Origin: CAZEPJ01 sp964514105
Lineage (GTDB): Bacteria > Desulfobacterota > Desulfocorpusculales > Desulfocorpusculum
DNA: 64,000 bases
Assembly (NCBI GenBank): GCA_964514105.1
Contig: CAZEPJ010000005.1
Coordinates: 1 to 64,000, forward strand
Direction of reading: 5' to 3'
The stretch's first letter is position 1; every line of letters starts with the position of its first letter. The notes beneath the pieces were generated by a model that was not told the DNA's origin, did no database searches, and worked only from the letters and a program-made list of their open reading frames with translations. Position numbers and translations under genes: made by a program. This document shows positions 8,587-16,747 of the stretch, one piece after another.

Positions 8587-9426
8587 ATGAGACCGGATCA
8601 GAACGTGGAAGTCGTCAAGGCCAGGGGGGCGAGGGCTGCGAGGGTCATCGTCGCGCTCGTGGCCATGGGGGTGGTGGTCCTCATGCTCAATCCGTTCGTG
8701 ATGATCGGGGCCGGGGAACGGGGGGTGGTGCTCAATTTCGGTGCGGTGCAGCCCGCTGTGTTGGACGAGGGGCTTCATCTGCGGATCCCCATCATGCAGA
8801 AGGTGATCCGCATGGACGTGAAGGTGCACAAGTCCCAGACCGGCGCGGAATCGGTCTCCAAGGACCTCCAGGAAACCCACTCCACCATCGCGGTGAACTA
8901 CCACGTCTCGCCGGGCAAGGCCAACTGGGTGTATCAGAACCTGGGCCGGGAGTACAAGGACCGGATCATCGACCCGGCGGTGCAGGAGGTGGTCAAGGCC
9001 ATCACGGCCCGGTACACCGCCGTGGAGCTCATCACCCAGAGGGAGCGGGTGCGGGGGGAAATCAAGGAGCTGCTGGCCGACCGGCTGGACAACTACAACA
9101 TCATCGTGGACGACTTCTCCATCGTCAACTTCACCTTCTCCAAGCAGTTCACCCAGGCCATCGAAGCCAAGCAGACGGCCGAGCAGCTGGCCCTCAAGGC
9201 CCAGCGGGACCTGGACCGCATCCGGATCGAGGCCGAGCAGAAGGTGGCCCAGGCCAAGGCGGAGGCCGAGGCGCTCCGGCTCCAGAAGGAGAACGTGACC
9301 GCGGAGCTGGTCAGGCTCCGGCAAATCGAGGCGTCCATGCGGGCCATCGAGAAGTGGGACGGCCACCTCCCGCGGGTCACCGCAGGGGCCGTCCCCTTCA
9401 TCGACGTCAAGAGCTACGAGCAGTGA
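8587..9426 (+). CDS. Prohibitin/band 7 (SPFH) family membrane protein
   Basis: SPFH protein of 279 aa. An N-terminal membrane anchor (about residues 19-38) is followed by the prohibitin/band 7 domain, starting GERGVVLNFGAV and including the segments GLHLRIPIMQKV and ELITQRERVRGEI. A long Ala/Glu/Lys-rich helix at about 195-245 is the usual coiled coil for oligomer rings. Such proteins scaffold membrane microdomains and often modulate membrane proteases, but no FtsH or NfeD partner is encoded nearby. The ATG at 8587 was chosen because GGGAGG lies just upstream; an earlier in-frame ATG at 8551 has no clear ribosome site. Confidence 0.85.
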   Translation: MRPDQNVEVVKARGARAARVIVALVAMGVVVLMLNPFVMIGAGERGVVLNFGAVQPAVLDEGLHLRIPIMQKVIRMDVKVHKSQTGAESVSKDLQETHSTIAVNYHVSPGKANWVYQNLGREYKDRIIDPAVQEVVKAITARYTAVELITQRERVRGEIKELLADRLDNYNIIVDDFSIVNFTFSKQFTQAIEAKQTAEQLALKAQRDLDRIRIEAEQKVAQAKAEAEALRLQKENVTAELVRLRQIEASMRAIEKWDGHLPRVTAGAVPFIDVKSYEQ

Positions 9427-9489
9427 GGCCCGTGGGGCCGTGACAGGAACTGCGCCTCCGGACGGGCGCGGCTTGCACCAGTCGGTGCC

Positions 9490-9687
9490 TCACTTCTCCG
9501 CCTTCCTGCGCTTGCGGGCCGGCCTGGCGCCGGCCTCCTGGAGCTGGTGGACCTTTCGCCGGATCAGCTTGCCCGGGTGCCTGGGGAAGTCCACCTTGAC
9601 CCAGACGCCCTTCTCGTTCAGGCGAACCACCTGTCCCTCTTTGGTCCCGGTCCCGAATGGGACGACCACCTTGTCCCCAACGTTCAT
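9490..9687 (-). CDS. Small basic protein with KOW/Tudor-like fold signature
   Basis: Protein of 65 aa that I do not recognise as a named family. The first 40 residues alternate hydrophobic and polar residues in a pattern of a small SH3-like barrel (VGDKVVVPFGTGTKEGQV, then GVWVKVDFP), comparable to KOW or Tudor modules that bind RNA or proteins. The tail is strongly basic (RPARKRRK). The ATG overlaps the stop of the cyclic-nucleotide-binding protein gene upstream (ATGA), so the pair is translationally coupled and probably functionally linked. Function is unknown. Confidence 0.7.
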   Translation of the reverse strand: MNVGDKVVVPFGTGTKEGQVVRLNEKGVWVKVDFPRHPGKLIRRKVHQLQEAGARPARKRRKAEK

Positions 9688-10517
9688 GACGGGTTTCTCC
9701 TTGATTCTGCCTCCGGCTGCGCGCTCTGCCGCTTGTGGTGGTAACGCTGGATGATATCCCCGATGCGGGGATAACGCTTGACGGTTTCGTCCAGATCCTC
9801 CTTGGAGAGCTCCAGGAGCACCGTGTCCTCGCCGGTGAGGATGGTGGCGCTGCGCGGGAGGCCTGTGAGGAACCCCCCCTCGCCGAAGAAGTTGTTCTGG
9901 CCCAGCCGCGCCACCTGCTGGGCGATTCCCTTGTCCGCGTTCTTCACATACACGTCCACGGTGCCCCTGCAGATCATGAACAGGGAGCGCCCCGGCTCCC
10001 CCTCCCGGATCACGATGCTCTCCTTGGGAAAACGCCGGAACTCGGTCTTCCGGATCAGGTCCCCGAACTCCTCCTCGGAGAGGGCCGCAAAGAGGGGATG
10101 GTTGAAGAACCCGAGCTTGGCGTCGATCTCCATGGCCTTCTTATGGGCCTGCTCCAGCTGGGGCGCCATGCGCAGGATCACCTGGTTGAGGGCGCGGGCC
10201 TGGCGATACTGCCCCTCGGCGCACAAGGCCTGGATCACGTCCCAGTATTTCTGGAGGCCCTCCTTCTTGCGGTTCATCTTGATGAGGAGGTCCCCCTCCT
10301 TGCGGTGGAGGCTCACGTTCTCGGGGTCCAACTCGATCCATTGCCGCAGCAGGGCCATGGCGTCCTGCCACCGCTCCCCCGCAAAGGCCTCCTGAAAGGA
10401 GCGCTCGATCTGCGCCCTGCCCCCGGCCGCACCGGCGGGGGCTCCCGCCGCCGGGGTCGCCCGGCTCCCGCCGGCGAGGGGCTCGTGGCGCTTCTTGATC
10501 TTGTCGATCCAGGCCAT
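9684..10517 (-). CDS. Cyclic-nucleotide-binding domain protein with helical repeat N terminus
   Basis: Cytoplasmic protein of 277 aa. Residues 36-130 look like TPR-type helical repeats (for example WQDAMALLRQWIELDPENVSLHRKEG spans about 50-75). Residues 140-262 form a cNMP-binding domain with the phosphate-binding cassette FGEGGFLTGLPRSAT, including Glu213 and Arg222 that normally contact the cyclic nucleotide. There is no DNA-binding helix-turn-helix after it, so it is not a CRP-type regulator; it more likely acts through protein contacts. An Ala/Pro/Gly-rich linker lies at 18-34. ATG at 10517 is preceded by GGGGGAG. Its stop overlaps the start of the small KOW-like gene. Confidence 0.8.
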   Translation of the reverse strand: MAWIDKIKKRHEPLAGGSRATPAAGAPAGAAGGRAQIERSFQEAFAGERWQDAMALLRQWIELDPENVSLHRKEGDLLIKMNRKKEGLQKYWDVIQALCAEGQYRQARALNQVILRMAPQLEQAHKKAMEIDAKLGFFNHPLFAALSEEEFGDLIRKTEFRRFPKESIVIREGEPGRSLFMICRGTVDVYVKNADKGIAQQVARLGQNNFFGEGGFLTGLPRSATILTGEDTVLLELSKEDLDETVKRYPRIGDIIQRYHHKRQSAQPEAESRRNPS

Positions 10518-10795
10518 GGTCTCCCCCGGGGAGGCGTATCCCCCATGTCCTTCCAGCCGCCCTGATGGCGCCAAAACGCCTAACAGGTTACCAGATCGAC
10601 GGTGCCTTGGGAAGGCCGCAGACCTCCCATGGCCCATGGGACACGACGGCGGGCGGGCGGGGTGCGCTTTCGGGCTGTTGCGAGGCGCGCGGGCGGTATC
10701 CCGGTGGAGGGCCCCCCAGAGGAGCTCCCGGGACACACTCGGTGATGGCTCACGGTGTCCAGGGTCATGGTCGCGTTCTTCATGTCACCACTCCC

Positions 10796-10820
10796 GTGTG
10801 ACACGAGACTCGTGTCGCAC
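10796..10820. promoter_or_regulatory. 25-base near-perfect palindrome, operator candidate
   Basis: Arms GTGTGACACGAG (10796-10807) and CTCGTGTCGCAC (10809-10820) flank a single A and pair with one mismatch. With almost no loop it is more like a dimeric-repressor operator than an RNA hairpin. On the minus strand it sits about a dozen bases upstream of an ATG with a ribosome site (10783). Confidence 0.4.
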
Positions 10821-11111
10821 AAGACCGAGGCCTCAGGGTATCCACCCGGTCAGGGATGGCGACTGACCTTGGCAGCCCCATCTCCCGCGCCCGACGCCTG
10901 CGCCATGGGCCTGGGGCAGCCGCGCGCGGCGGATACTTGCCCCCCTGCGGCACGCAGGATCGCCGTCGCGCAGGGCCTCGGGCGCATCCCCGCCTTCGGT
11001 GGGGGGGGCCTGCCCGCTTGCGGTGGCTGCCCCATCGCCTTGGCTGAGGCAGGACTCCGGGACAAGGGTCGGCCACCTGGGGCGGAACGGCAGGGCTTCC
11101 CCGAAAGCGCC

Positions 11112-11140
11112 TTGACAGTCTACTTGGGACCGCATAGACT
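11112..11140 (+). promoter_or_regulatory. Sigma-70-like promoter for the glycosyltransferase pair
   Basis: Perfect -35 TTGACA at 11112-11117, 17-base spacer and TAGACT at 11135-11140 (four of six). The leader to the ATG at 11219 would be about 70 bases and is AT-rich relative to its surroundings. Confidence 0.6.
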
Positions 11141-11218
11141 GCCTGAGAGCATTTTATCTCGTGATTTTGATATGTTATGTGAACGGGGAATCGGCGGTCC
11201 CGGGCGCGGAGGGGGGCC

Positions 11219-12382
11219 ATGGAGGGCCTGGAAGGCGCATGTGAGCTGAGCATCGTCATGCCCTGCCTCAACGAGGCCGAGACCGTGGGCCGCTGCGTCG
11301 GCAAGGCCATGGCGTTTCTCGCCCGGGAAGGGATCGCGGGGGAGGTCGTCGTGGCCGACAACGGGAGCACGGACGGATCCCAGGAGATCGCTCAGCGGTG
11401 CGGCGCCCGGGTGGTGGCCGTCCCCGAGAAGGGCTACGGCAACGCCCTTCGAGGCGGCATCGCCGCGGCCCGGGGCCGCTTCGTCGTCATGGGCGATGCC
11501 GACGACAGCTACGACTTCTCGTCCCTGGGGCCTTTCGTGGAGCGGCTGCGGGAGGGGTGCGACCTGGTCATGGGGAATCGCTTCCTGGGGGGGATCGCCC
11601 CCGGGGCCATGCCCTTCCTCCATCGATACCTGGGAAACCCTGTCCTGAGCGCCATCGGCCGCGTCCTCTTCAGGAGCCCGTCCCGGGACTTCCATTGCGG
11701 GCTCCGCGGCGTCTCCAGGGCCGCTTACGACAGGATGGACCTTCACACCTCGGGCATGGAGTTCGCGAGCGAGATGGTGGTGAAGGCCTCCCTGCTGGGG
11801 ATGAAGGTGGTCGAGGTGCCCACCACCCTCTCGCCCGACGGGCGAAGCCGCCCTCCCCACCTCCGTTCCTGGAGTGACGGGTGGCGGCACCTGCGCTTCC
11901 TCCTGCTGTTCAGCCCCCGGTGGCTCTTTCTGATGCCGGGCATGGCCCTGTTCCTCCTGGGGGGGCTCTTGGGGGCCCTGCTCACCGTGGGCCCGCTGCA
12001 CGTGGGCCGGGTGGAGTTCGACACCAACAGCCTCCTGGTGTGCGTCATGACGCTCCTGGTGGGGTTTGAGCTGATGGCCTTCGCCGTGTTCGCCAAGACC
12101 TTCGCAATCCGGGAGGGACTGCTTCCACCGGACCCGCGCATGGATCGCTTCCTCGGCGCGGTGAGCCTCGAGGCCGGTCTGGTGGTTGGACTCGGCACCC
12201 TTGCGGCGGGGCTGGGCCTGCTTGTCTGCGCCGTGCTCTACTGGGTGGAGCGGGACCTGGGTCACCTGTCGTACCCCGAGAGCCTCCGGCTCACCATCCC
12301 CAGCATCACCCTGATCATCCTGGGGGTGCAGATCATCTTCTCCAGCTTGCTGCTGGGGGTCCTGCGGCTCAGATGGAAGTGA
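11219..12382 (+). CDS. GT2 family glycosyltransferase with C-terminal membrane helices
   Basis: Membrane-anchored glycosyltransferase of 387 aa. Residues 8-220 form the GT-A domain: LSIVMPCLNEAETVGRCV, the nucleotide-binding DNGSTDGS and the metal-binding GDADDSYDF motif. From about residue 225 on there are four hydrophobic segments (near 238-258, 270-292, 318-342 and 355-380). This shape matches polyprenol-phosphate sugar synthases and related inner-membrane GT2 enzymes, which load a sugar on a lipid carrier. The ATG follows GGAGGGGGG. The next gene, a polytopic membrane protein, could be the enzyme that uses the lipid-linked sugar (inference). Confidence 0.85.
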   Translation: MEGLEGACELSIVMPCLNEAETVGRCVGKAMAFLAREGIAGEVVVADNGSTDGSQEIAQRCGARVVAVPEKGYGNALRGGIAAARGRFVVMGDADDSYDFSSLGPFVERLREGCDLVMGNRFLGGIAPGAMPFLHRYLGNPVLSAIGRVLFRSPSRDFHCGLRGVSRAAYDRMDLHTSGMEFASEMVVKASLLGMKVVEVPTTLSPDGRSRPPHLRSWSDGWRHLRFLLLFSPRWLFLMPGMALFLLGGLLGALLTVGPLHVGRVEFDTNSLLVCVMTLLVGFELMAFAVFAKTFAIREGLLPPDPRMDRFLGAVSLEAGLVVGLGTLAAGLGLLVCAVLYWVERDLGHLSYPESLRLTIPSITLIILGVQIIFSSLLLGVLRLRWK

Positions 12383-12473
12383 AGAGGCCACAGGCGACAG
12401 GCGAGGGGCAGCAGGCGGGGAAGATTGACGACGGGAGGCCGCTGGTTGCAGGGGAGGAAACGGGAGGACGCCT

Positions 12474-13916
12474 TTGTCTGACCGATCATGGGTCCTGTTC
12501 GGCGCCCTGATCCTGGGCCTGAAGGCCCTCTTGCTCGTCCTGGATCCCGTGCCCAAGTTCTTCTTCGGGGACTCCTCGTGCTACATGCACACGGCCGTGG
12601 ACGGCTGGATCCCGCCGGATCGCTCGTTCGCGTACGGCTTTGTGATCCGGGCCGTGGCCCTGCCCGCCGGATCTCTGCTGCCCCTTGTGGTTCTGCAGGT
12701 CGTGGCCAGCGGGGCGTGCGCCATCCTCCTGGCATGGATGCTGGTCCAGAGCTTCCAGGTCCCCCCGTGGGCCTCCTGCGGCCTCGGCCTGCTGTGCGCC
12801 GTGGAGCCCATCCAGCTCCTGTACGAGCGTTACGTCATGGCCGAGACGCTGAGCCTCTTTCTCTTCGTGCTGCAACTGGCCGCATCCCTGCGCTACATGG
12901 AGACCCGCTCCCTGGTGACCCTCGCCTTGATACAGCTGGCGGGGGTGGGCATCATCAGCCTGAGGAGCAGCTACCTTCCGTGGGTGCTGGCCGCCAGCGT
13001 CCTGCCCCCCATCCTGGGGCATCTGAACCCCGGGGGCTTCCCGGCATCTACGGCTCCGGCATCCCCCGGGCCCCGGAGGTGGCGTGCCCTTGCTCTGGCA
13101 GGGCATCTGGCCGTGTCCCTGACCGTGACGTGGGTCCTGCACGCAGGGTACAAGCAGCTCTTCGGGGCCCTGTCAGGCCATCCCCCGGGATACCATGCCG
13201 CCGGAGGCTATTTCCTGCTGGCGGCATGGGCCCCCGTGGTGGCGCCGGAGGATTTCCCGGATCCCAGGACCCGGGATCGGGTCTTCCGAAGGCTGGCGTA
13301 CGACCTCCAGGACCGGCGGACCCGGGAGGATCACCTCTTCTCGCGGGGCGGGCTCAGCAACGCCGTCCAGGCGTCGCTCCCCTGGTCAGCCGGGGATCGG
13401 TTCGCCTGGACCGTGGCCCTCAACGCGGTGAGGCGGGACCCTCTGGGCGTTCTTCGCCTGTCCTGCATGACCTGTCTGGACTACTTCGACAGGGAACTCC
13501 TTGCGGCGCGGATCAGCAACGACCTCGCCATGGACCAGCCGGGGCAATACGAGGAGTTCTACGGGGTCTTCAGGGAGTTCTTTCGGCTCCCAGGCGAGGG
13601 CGTCCAGCCCATGACAACGACCAAACGCTGGTATGGCTCCATGGTGCCGTGGTACTGGGCCATCCTCCTGTCGCCCCTCCTGGCCGCAGCCGGAGCCCTT
13701 CGACGGTGGGGCGATCGGCGATCTTCGGCCCTGCTGCTGCTCGGGGCGGTGGGCCTGTCCCTGGCCGCTGTGTGCGGGCTGGGGGTGACCCAGGTGGTGC
13801 GCTACCTGCACCCCCTGGCTTGGCTGACCGTCTGCTGTACGGGTCTCCTGTGGCGCGCTGCGCCGCCCGCCCCGCCCCTTGTCACGCCATCTCGGCCTTC
13901 TCGCGGATCGCTTTGA
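12474..13916 (+). CDS. Polytopic membrane protein, possible GT-C-type glycosyltransferase
   Basis: Integral membrane protein of 480 aa with about ten hydrophobic segments spread over its length and a large extracytoplasmic loop around residues 225-330. The early loop GDSSCYMHTAVDG and the segment ERYVMAETLSLFLF resemble the acidic first loop and helix region of GT-C enzymes of the ArnT/PMT type, but I cannot assign a family with confidence. It follows a lipid-sugar-type GT2 gene by 91 bases, which favours a role in transferring a lipid-linked sugar. Start is TTG with CGGGAGG just upstream. The 3' end overlaps the converging molybdenum hydroxylase gene by 35 bases (13882-13916). Confidence 0.6.
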   Translation: MSDRSWVLFGALILGLKALLLVLDPVPKFFFGDSSCYMHTAVDGWIPPDRSFAYGFVIRAVALPAGSLLPLVVLQVVASGACAILLAWMLVQSFQVPPWASCGLGLLCAVEPIQLLYERYVMAETLSLFLFVLQLAASLRYMETRSLVTLALIQLAGVGIISLRSSYLPWVLAASVLPPILGHLNPGGFPASTAPASPGPRRWRALALAGHLAVSLTVTWVLHAGYKQLFGALSGHPPGYHAAGGYFLLAAWAPVVAPEDFPDPRTRDRVFRRLAYDLQDRRTREDHLFSRGGLSNAVQASLPWSAGDRFAWTVALNAVRRDPLGVLRLSCMTCLDYFDRELLAARISNDLAMDQPGQYEEFYGVFREFFRLPGEGVQPMTTTKRWYGSMVPWYWAILLSPLLAAAGALRRWGDRRSSALLLLGAVGLSLAAVCGLGVTQVVRYLHPLAWLTVCCTGLLWRAAPPAPPLVTPSRPSRGSL

Positions 13917-16161
13917 GGATCCGGTCGGGCGTGAGGGGATAGTCCCTGAGGGGCACGCCGATGGCGTCGCAGACCGCGGCGCAGTACGCCTGGGCCGCGG
14001 ACATGGCGATGGACATGCCCGCCTCCTTGGCCCCGTACGGCCCCCCCGGGTCCATGGACTCCACGATGATGGGGTTGATCCTGGGCATGTCCACGGCCAA
14101 GGGGAGCTTGTACTCCAGCATGGTGGGGTTCATGACCCGCCCCTTGTCCCAGAAGTGGTACTCGGTGAGCATGCCCCCCTGTCCGCCCATGGCCACGGAG
14201 CCCTCGAACTGCCCCTCCAGCACCCGAGGGTTGAGGGGGTAGCCCACGTCCTGGGCGGCCGTGACCTCCAGGACCTTGACCTTGCCCGTCTCGGGGTCCA
14301 CCTCCACTTCGGCGATGGTGGTCCCGAAGGAGAAGGCCTCGCACATCTGGCCGAAGGGGTTGGAGACCCACTCCCGCTTGGGGTCCACCTTGGGCCAGTA
14401 CGACCCCTCTCCGCTGACGTTCCGACCCTGGGCCAGGCCCATGCGGATGACCTTGGGGATGGGGATGGCCTTCTCGGGGCTGCCCTTGACGTGGATCTTT
14501 CGATCCCGGGCCACGAGGTCCTCGACGTGGGCTTCCAGGGCCCGGGCGGCGATCTCGAAGAGCTTGTCCCGGGCGTCCCGCGCAGCGTTTCTCACGGCCT
14601 GCCCGCCGATGAAGGTGGAGACCTGGGAATAGGCCCCCGGGTCCGAGGGCGTCACCTCGGTGTCGGCGGTGACCAGCTGGATGTCATCGGGCCCAAGACC
14701 CAGTTCCTCGGCGGCGATCTGGACCAGCATGTTGTCGTTGCCCTGGCCGTTGTCCACCACCCCGGAGATGACCGTTGCTCCGCCGTCCTCGTTGAACTTG
14801 ACCATGGCCTGGGAGCCTCCCCGGATTCCCATGGGGAAGCCCGTCTGGACGGAGTTGCAGCCGATGCCGATGCCCCGGTACGGCGGCAGCTTGCCCCACT
14901 TCTCCCGCCACCCCGCACGCTCGGCGGCACGAAGGATGGTCTCCTTCATGGCGCAGCTCGCCACGTAGGAGCGCGTGGGAGTGTGCTCCCCGGCCTCCCG
15001 GGCGTTTCGCAGGCGGATCTCCACCGGGTCCAGGCCCAATTCCCGGGCGATCATGTCCAGCTGGAGGTCCACCCCGCAGGCGAACCCTCGGCCGTGGACC
15101 CGGATCATCCCCCGGATGGGTTTGTTGGTGTAGACCCGATATCCGTTGTACCGGACGTTGTCCATCCTGTAGGCCTGCTCCATGCACAGGAAGGGGACGC
15201 TGGTGGCGATGGGGCCGGTGCTGCTGTACGCCCCGCCGTCCATGATGCAGGTAACGTCCCGGGCCATGACCCGCCCTTGGCGGTCCACGCCCGTCCGGAT
15301 GGTTGTGACCATGGCGTGCCCCTGACGGGTGCACACCGTGTTCTCCTCCCGGCTGTACACGATCTGTACGGGACGCCGGGCATGCCGGGCCAAGAGGGCG
15401 CAGATGAGGTCGGCCGGGGCGATCTCGGATCGACCCCCGAAGGCCCCGCCGATGGTAACTTTCCGGACCCGGACCTTGTTGAGGGGAATCCGCAGGGCGT
15501 TGGACAGCGGCTTGGCCTTCATGTGGGGGCCCGCGTTGGGCATCCAGATCTCCAGGTTGCCGTCGCTGTCGAATCGGGCCAGGACCGCGTACGGCTCTCC
15601 CTGGAAGTACGACTCCTCGGCCGCGGTGAACGTGTCCTCCCGCACGTAGTGCGATCGCCGGAAGCCGTCCGCCACGTCCCCCACGTCGATGCAGACGTGG
15701 ATGTTGATGTTCTGGGGACGGTCGTCGTGAATGAGGGGGGCGCCGGGGGCCATGGCCTCCATGGGATCAAACACGGCCGGCAGCTCCTCGTACTCCACCT
15801 TGATCAGCTCCAGGGCCTCCAGGGCGGCGTCTTCATCCACTGCGGCCACGGCCGCCACTTCCTCGCCGATGTACCGGACCTTGTCCGTGGTGAGGAACTG
15901 CTGGTCCTGGGTGTAGCGGAACACACCCCATTTTTCCCCGAAGGTGTCCATCCCCGTGACCACGGCCTTGACCCCCGGGGCCTGGCGCGCCCGCTCGGCG
16001 TCGATGTGAAGGATCCTGGCGTGGGGCAAAGGGCTTCTCAGGATCTTGCCCACCAGCATCCTGGGGAGCGTGAGATCGGCTGTGTACTTGGCCTCGCCCG
16101 TGACCTTGGACCAGGCGTCCACCCGAGGCAGGCTCTTTCCGATGATGGCGTATTCGCTCAT
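13882..16161 (-). CDS. hcrA: Molybdenum hydroxylase large subunit (4-hydroxybenzoyl-CoA reductase/xanthine dehydrogenase family)
   Basis: Molybdopterin-binding catalytic subunit (759 aa). Residues 8-125 are the a/b-hammerhead domain, starting LPRVDAWSKVTGEAKYTAD. The rest contains the Mo-pterin loops: TIGGAFGGRSE around residue 242, DNGQGNDNM in the second half, and GGPYGAKEAG near the C terminus, whose Glu is the conserved active-site base. The usual RGxGxPQ loop is replaced by IRVHGRGFACGVDLQ. The FAD subunit of the same operon carries the extra cluster loop of 4-hydroxybenzoyl-CoA reductase, so a reductive dehydroxylation or a hydroxylation of a CoA-bound aromatic is likely. The start ATG at 16161 precedes the homologous N terminus. 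The gene is the last of three in the order FAD, Fe-S, Mo. Substrate is inference. Confidence 0.82.
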   Translation of the reverse strand: MSEYAIIGKSLPRVDAWSKVTGEAKYTADLTLPRMLVGKILRSPLPHARILHIDAERARQAPGVKAVVTGMDTFGEKWGVFRYTQDQQFLTTDKVRYIGEEVAAVAAVDEDAALEALELIKVEYEELPAVFDPMEAMAPGAPLIHDDRPQNINIHVCIDVGDVADGFRRSHYVREDTFTAAEESYFQGEPYAVLARFDSDGNLEIWMPNAGPHMKAKPLSNALRIPLNKVRVRKVTIGGAFGGRSEIAPADLICALLARHARRPVQIVYSREENTVCTRQGHAMVTTIRTGVDRQGRVMARDVTCIMDGGAYSSTGPIATSVPFLCMEQAYRMDNVRYNGYRVYTNKPIRGMIRVHGRGFACGVDLQLDMIARELGLDPVEIRLRNAREAGEHTPTRSYVASCAMKETILRAAERAGWREKWGKLPPYRGIGIGCNSVQTGFPMGIRGGSQAMVKFNEDGGATVISGVVDNGQGNDNMLVQIAAEELGLGPDDIQLVTADTEVTPSDPGAYSQVSTFIGGQAVRNAARDARDKLFEIAARALEAHVEDLVARDRKIHVKGSPEKAIPIPKVIRMGLAQGRNVSGEGSYWPKVDPKREWVSNPFGQMCEAFSFGTTIAEVEVDPETGKVKVLEVTAAQDVGYPLNPRVLEGQFEGSVAMGGQGGMLTEYHFWDKGRVMNPTMLEYKLPLAVDMPRINPIIVESMDPGGPYGAKEAGMSIAMSAAQAYCAAVCDAIGVPLRDYPLTPDRILKAIREKAEMA

Positions 16162-16261
16162 GGGTCTGGCTCCCGACCCCCCATGTCCGGGGGAAGCGCA
16201 CCGCGGGGTGATCCATCGGCTGGGAGGAATCCCCACGGCATGGGCCGCTCGTCATGGTCCA

Positions 16262-16747
16262 TCACGTTTGCGTCCGGGGAGGCGCCGCACCGCTCGCCGC
16301 GGCAATGGCCTCCACGATCTTGGCGTATCCAGTGCACCGGCACACGTGGCCGGCGATGGCCCTGCGGATTGCCGCCTCGTCGGGGCGGGGAACCTCCAGC
16401 AAGAGCCCCTTGGCGGCCATGAGCATCCCCGGGGTGCAGAACCCGCACTGCACGGCCCCGCGCTCCACGAAGGCGGTCTGCAACGGGTCGAGTCCCCCCT
16501 TTCCCGCCAGTCCCTCCACGGTGGTGATCCGGCTCCCTTGGGCCTCCAGGGCCAGTGTGAGACAGGCCCGCACGGGCCGCCCGTCCATGAGCACGGTGCA
16601 CGCACCACAGACTCCCTCGCCGCAGCCCTCCTTGGCCCCGGTGAGGTCCAGATCCTCCCTCAGGAGTTCCAGGAGGGTGCGGTTGGGCGGCACCTGCATC
16701 TCGTGGGTTTCCCCGTTCACCACCAGGGTCAGGGGATATGTCTTCAT
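16262..16747 (-). CDS. hcrC: Molybdenum hydroxylase [2Fe-2S] subunit
   Basis: Small electron-transfer subunit (161 aa) with two [2Fe-2S] clusters. The plant-ferredoxin-type cluster ligands are in EGCGEGVCGACTVL and the following Cys of VRACLTLA. The second, four-helix cluster has CGFCTPGM and the C-terminal CRCTGY. All eight cysteines are present. It relays electrons between the Mo and FAD subunits. ATG at 16747 follows GAGGAGGCACGGCC and overlaps the stop of the FAD subunit gene (ATGA), so it is translationally coupled. A start seven codons earlier exists but has a poorer ribosome site. Confidence 0.92.
   Translation of the reverse strand: MKTYPLTLVVNGETHEMQVPPNRTLLELLREDLDLTGAKEGCGEGVCGACTVLMDGRPVRACLTLALEAQGSRITTVEGLAGKGGLDPLQTAFVERGAVQCGFCTPGMLMAAKGLLLEVPRPDEAAIRRAIAGHVCRCTGYAKIVEAIAAASGAAPPRTQT

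Larger units (their letters stand above)
10518..11218. other. Intergenic region, about 700 bases, with a palindrome and a promoter
   Basis: The longest gene-poor stretch in the window. It holds a near-perfect 25-base palindrome at 10796-10820 and a strong promoter candidate at 11112-11140, followed by a locally AT-rich patch at about 11145-11185. A 67-codon minus-strand frame at 10580-10783 begins just beyond the palindrome with a plausible ribosome site, but its sequence beyond the first 15 residues is low-complexity. The remainder may be decayed coding DNA. I see no RNA gene. Confidence 0.4.

Noticed and set aside
10580..10783. 67-codon minus-strand frame starting MKNATMTLDTV as a functional gene
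   Set aside because: Start signals are plausible, but most of the product is a low-complexity Pro/Arg/Ser-rich sequence with no family resemblance; kept only as part of the palindrome finding.
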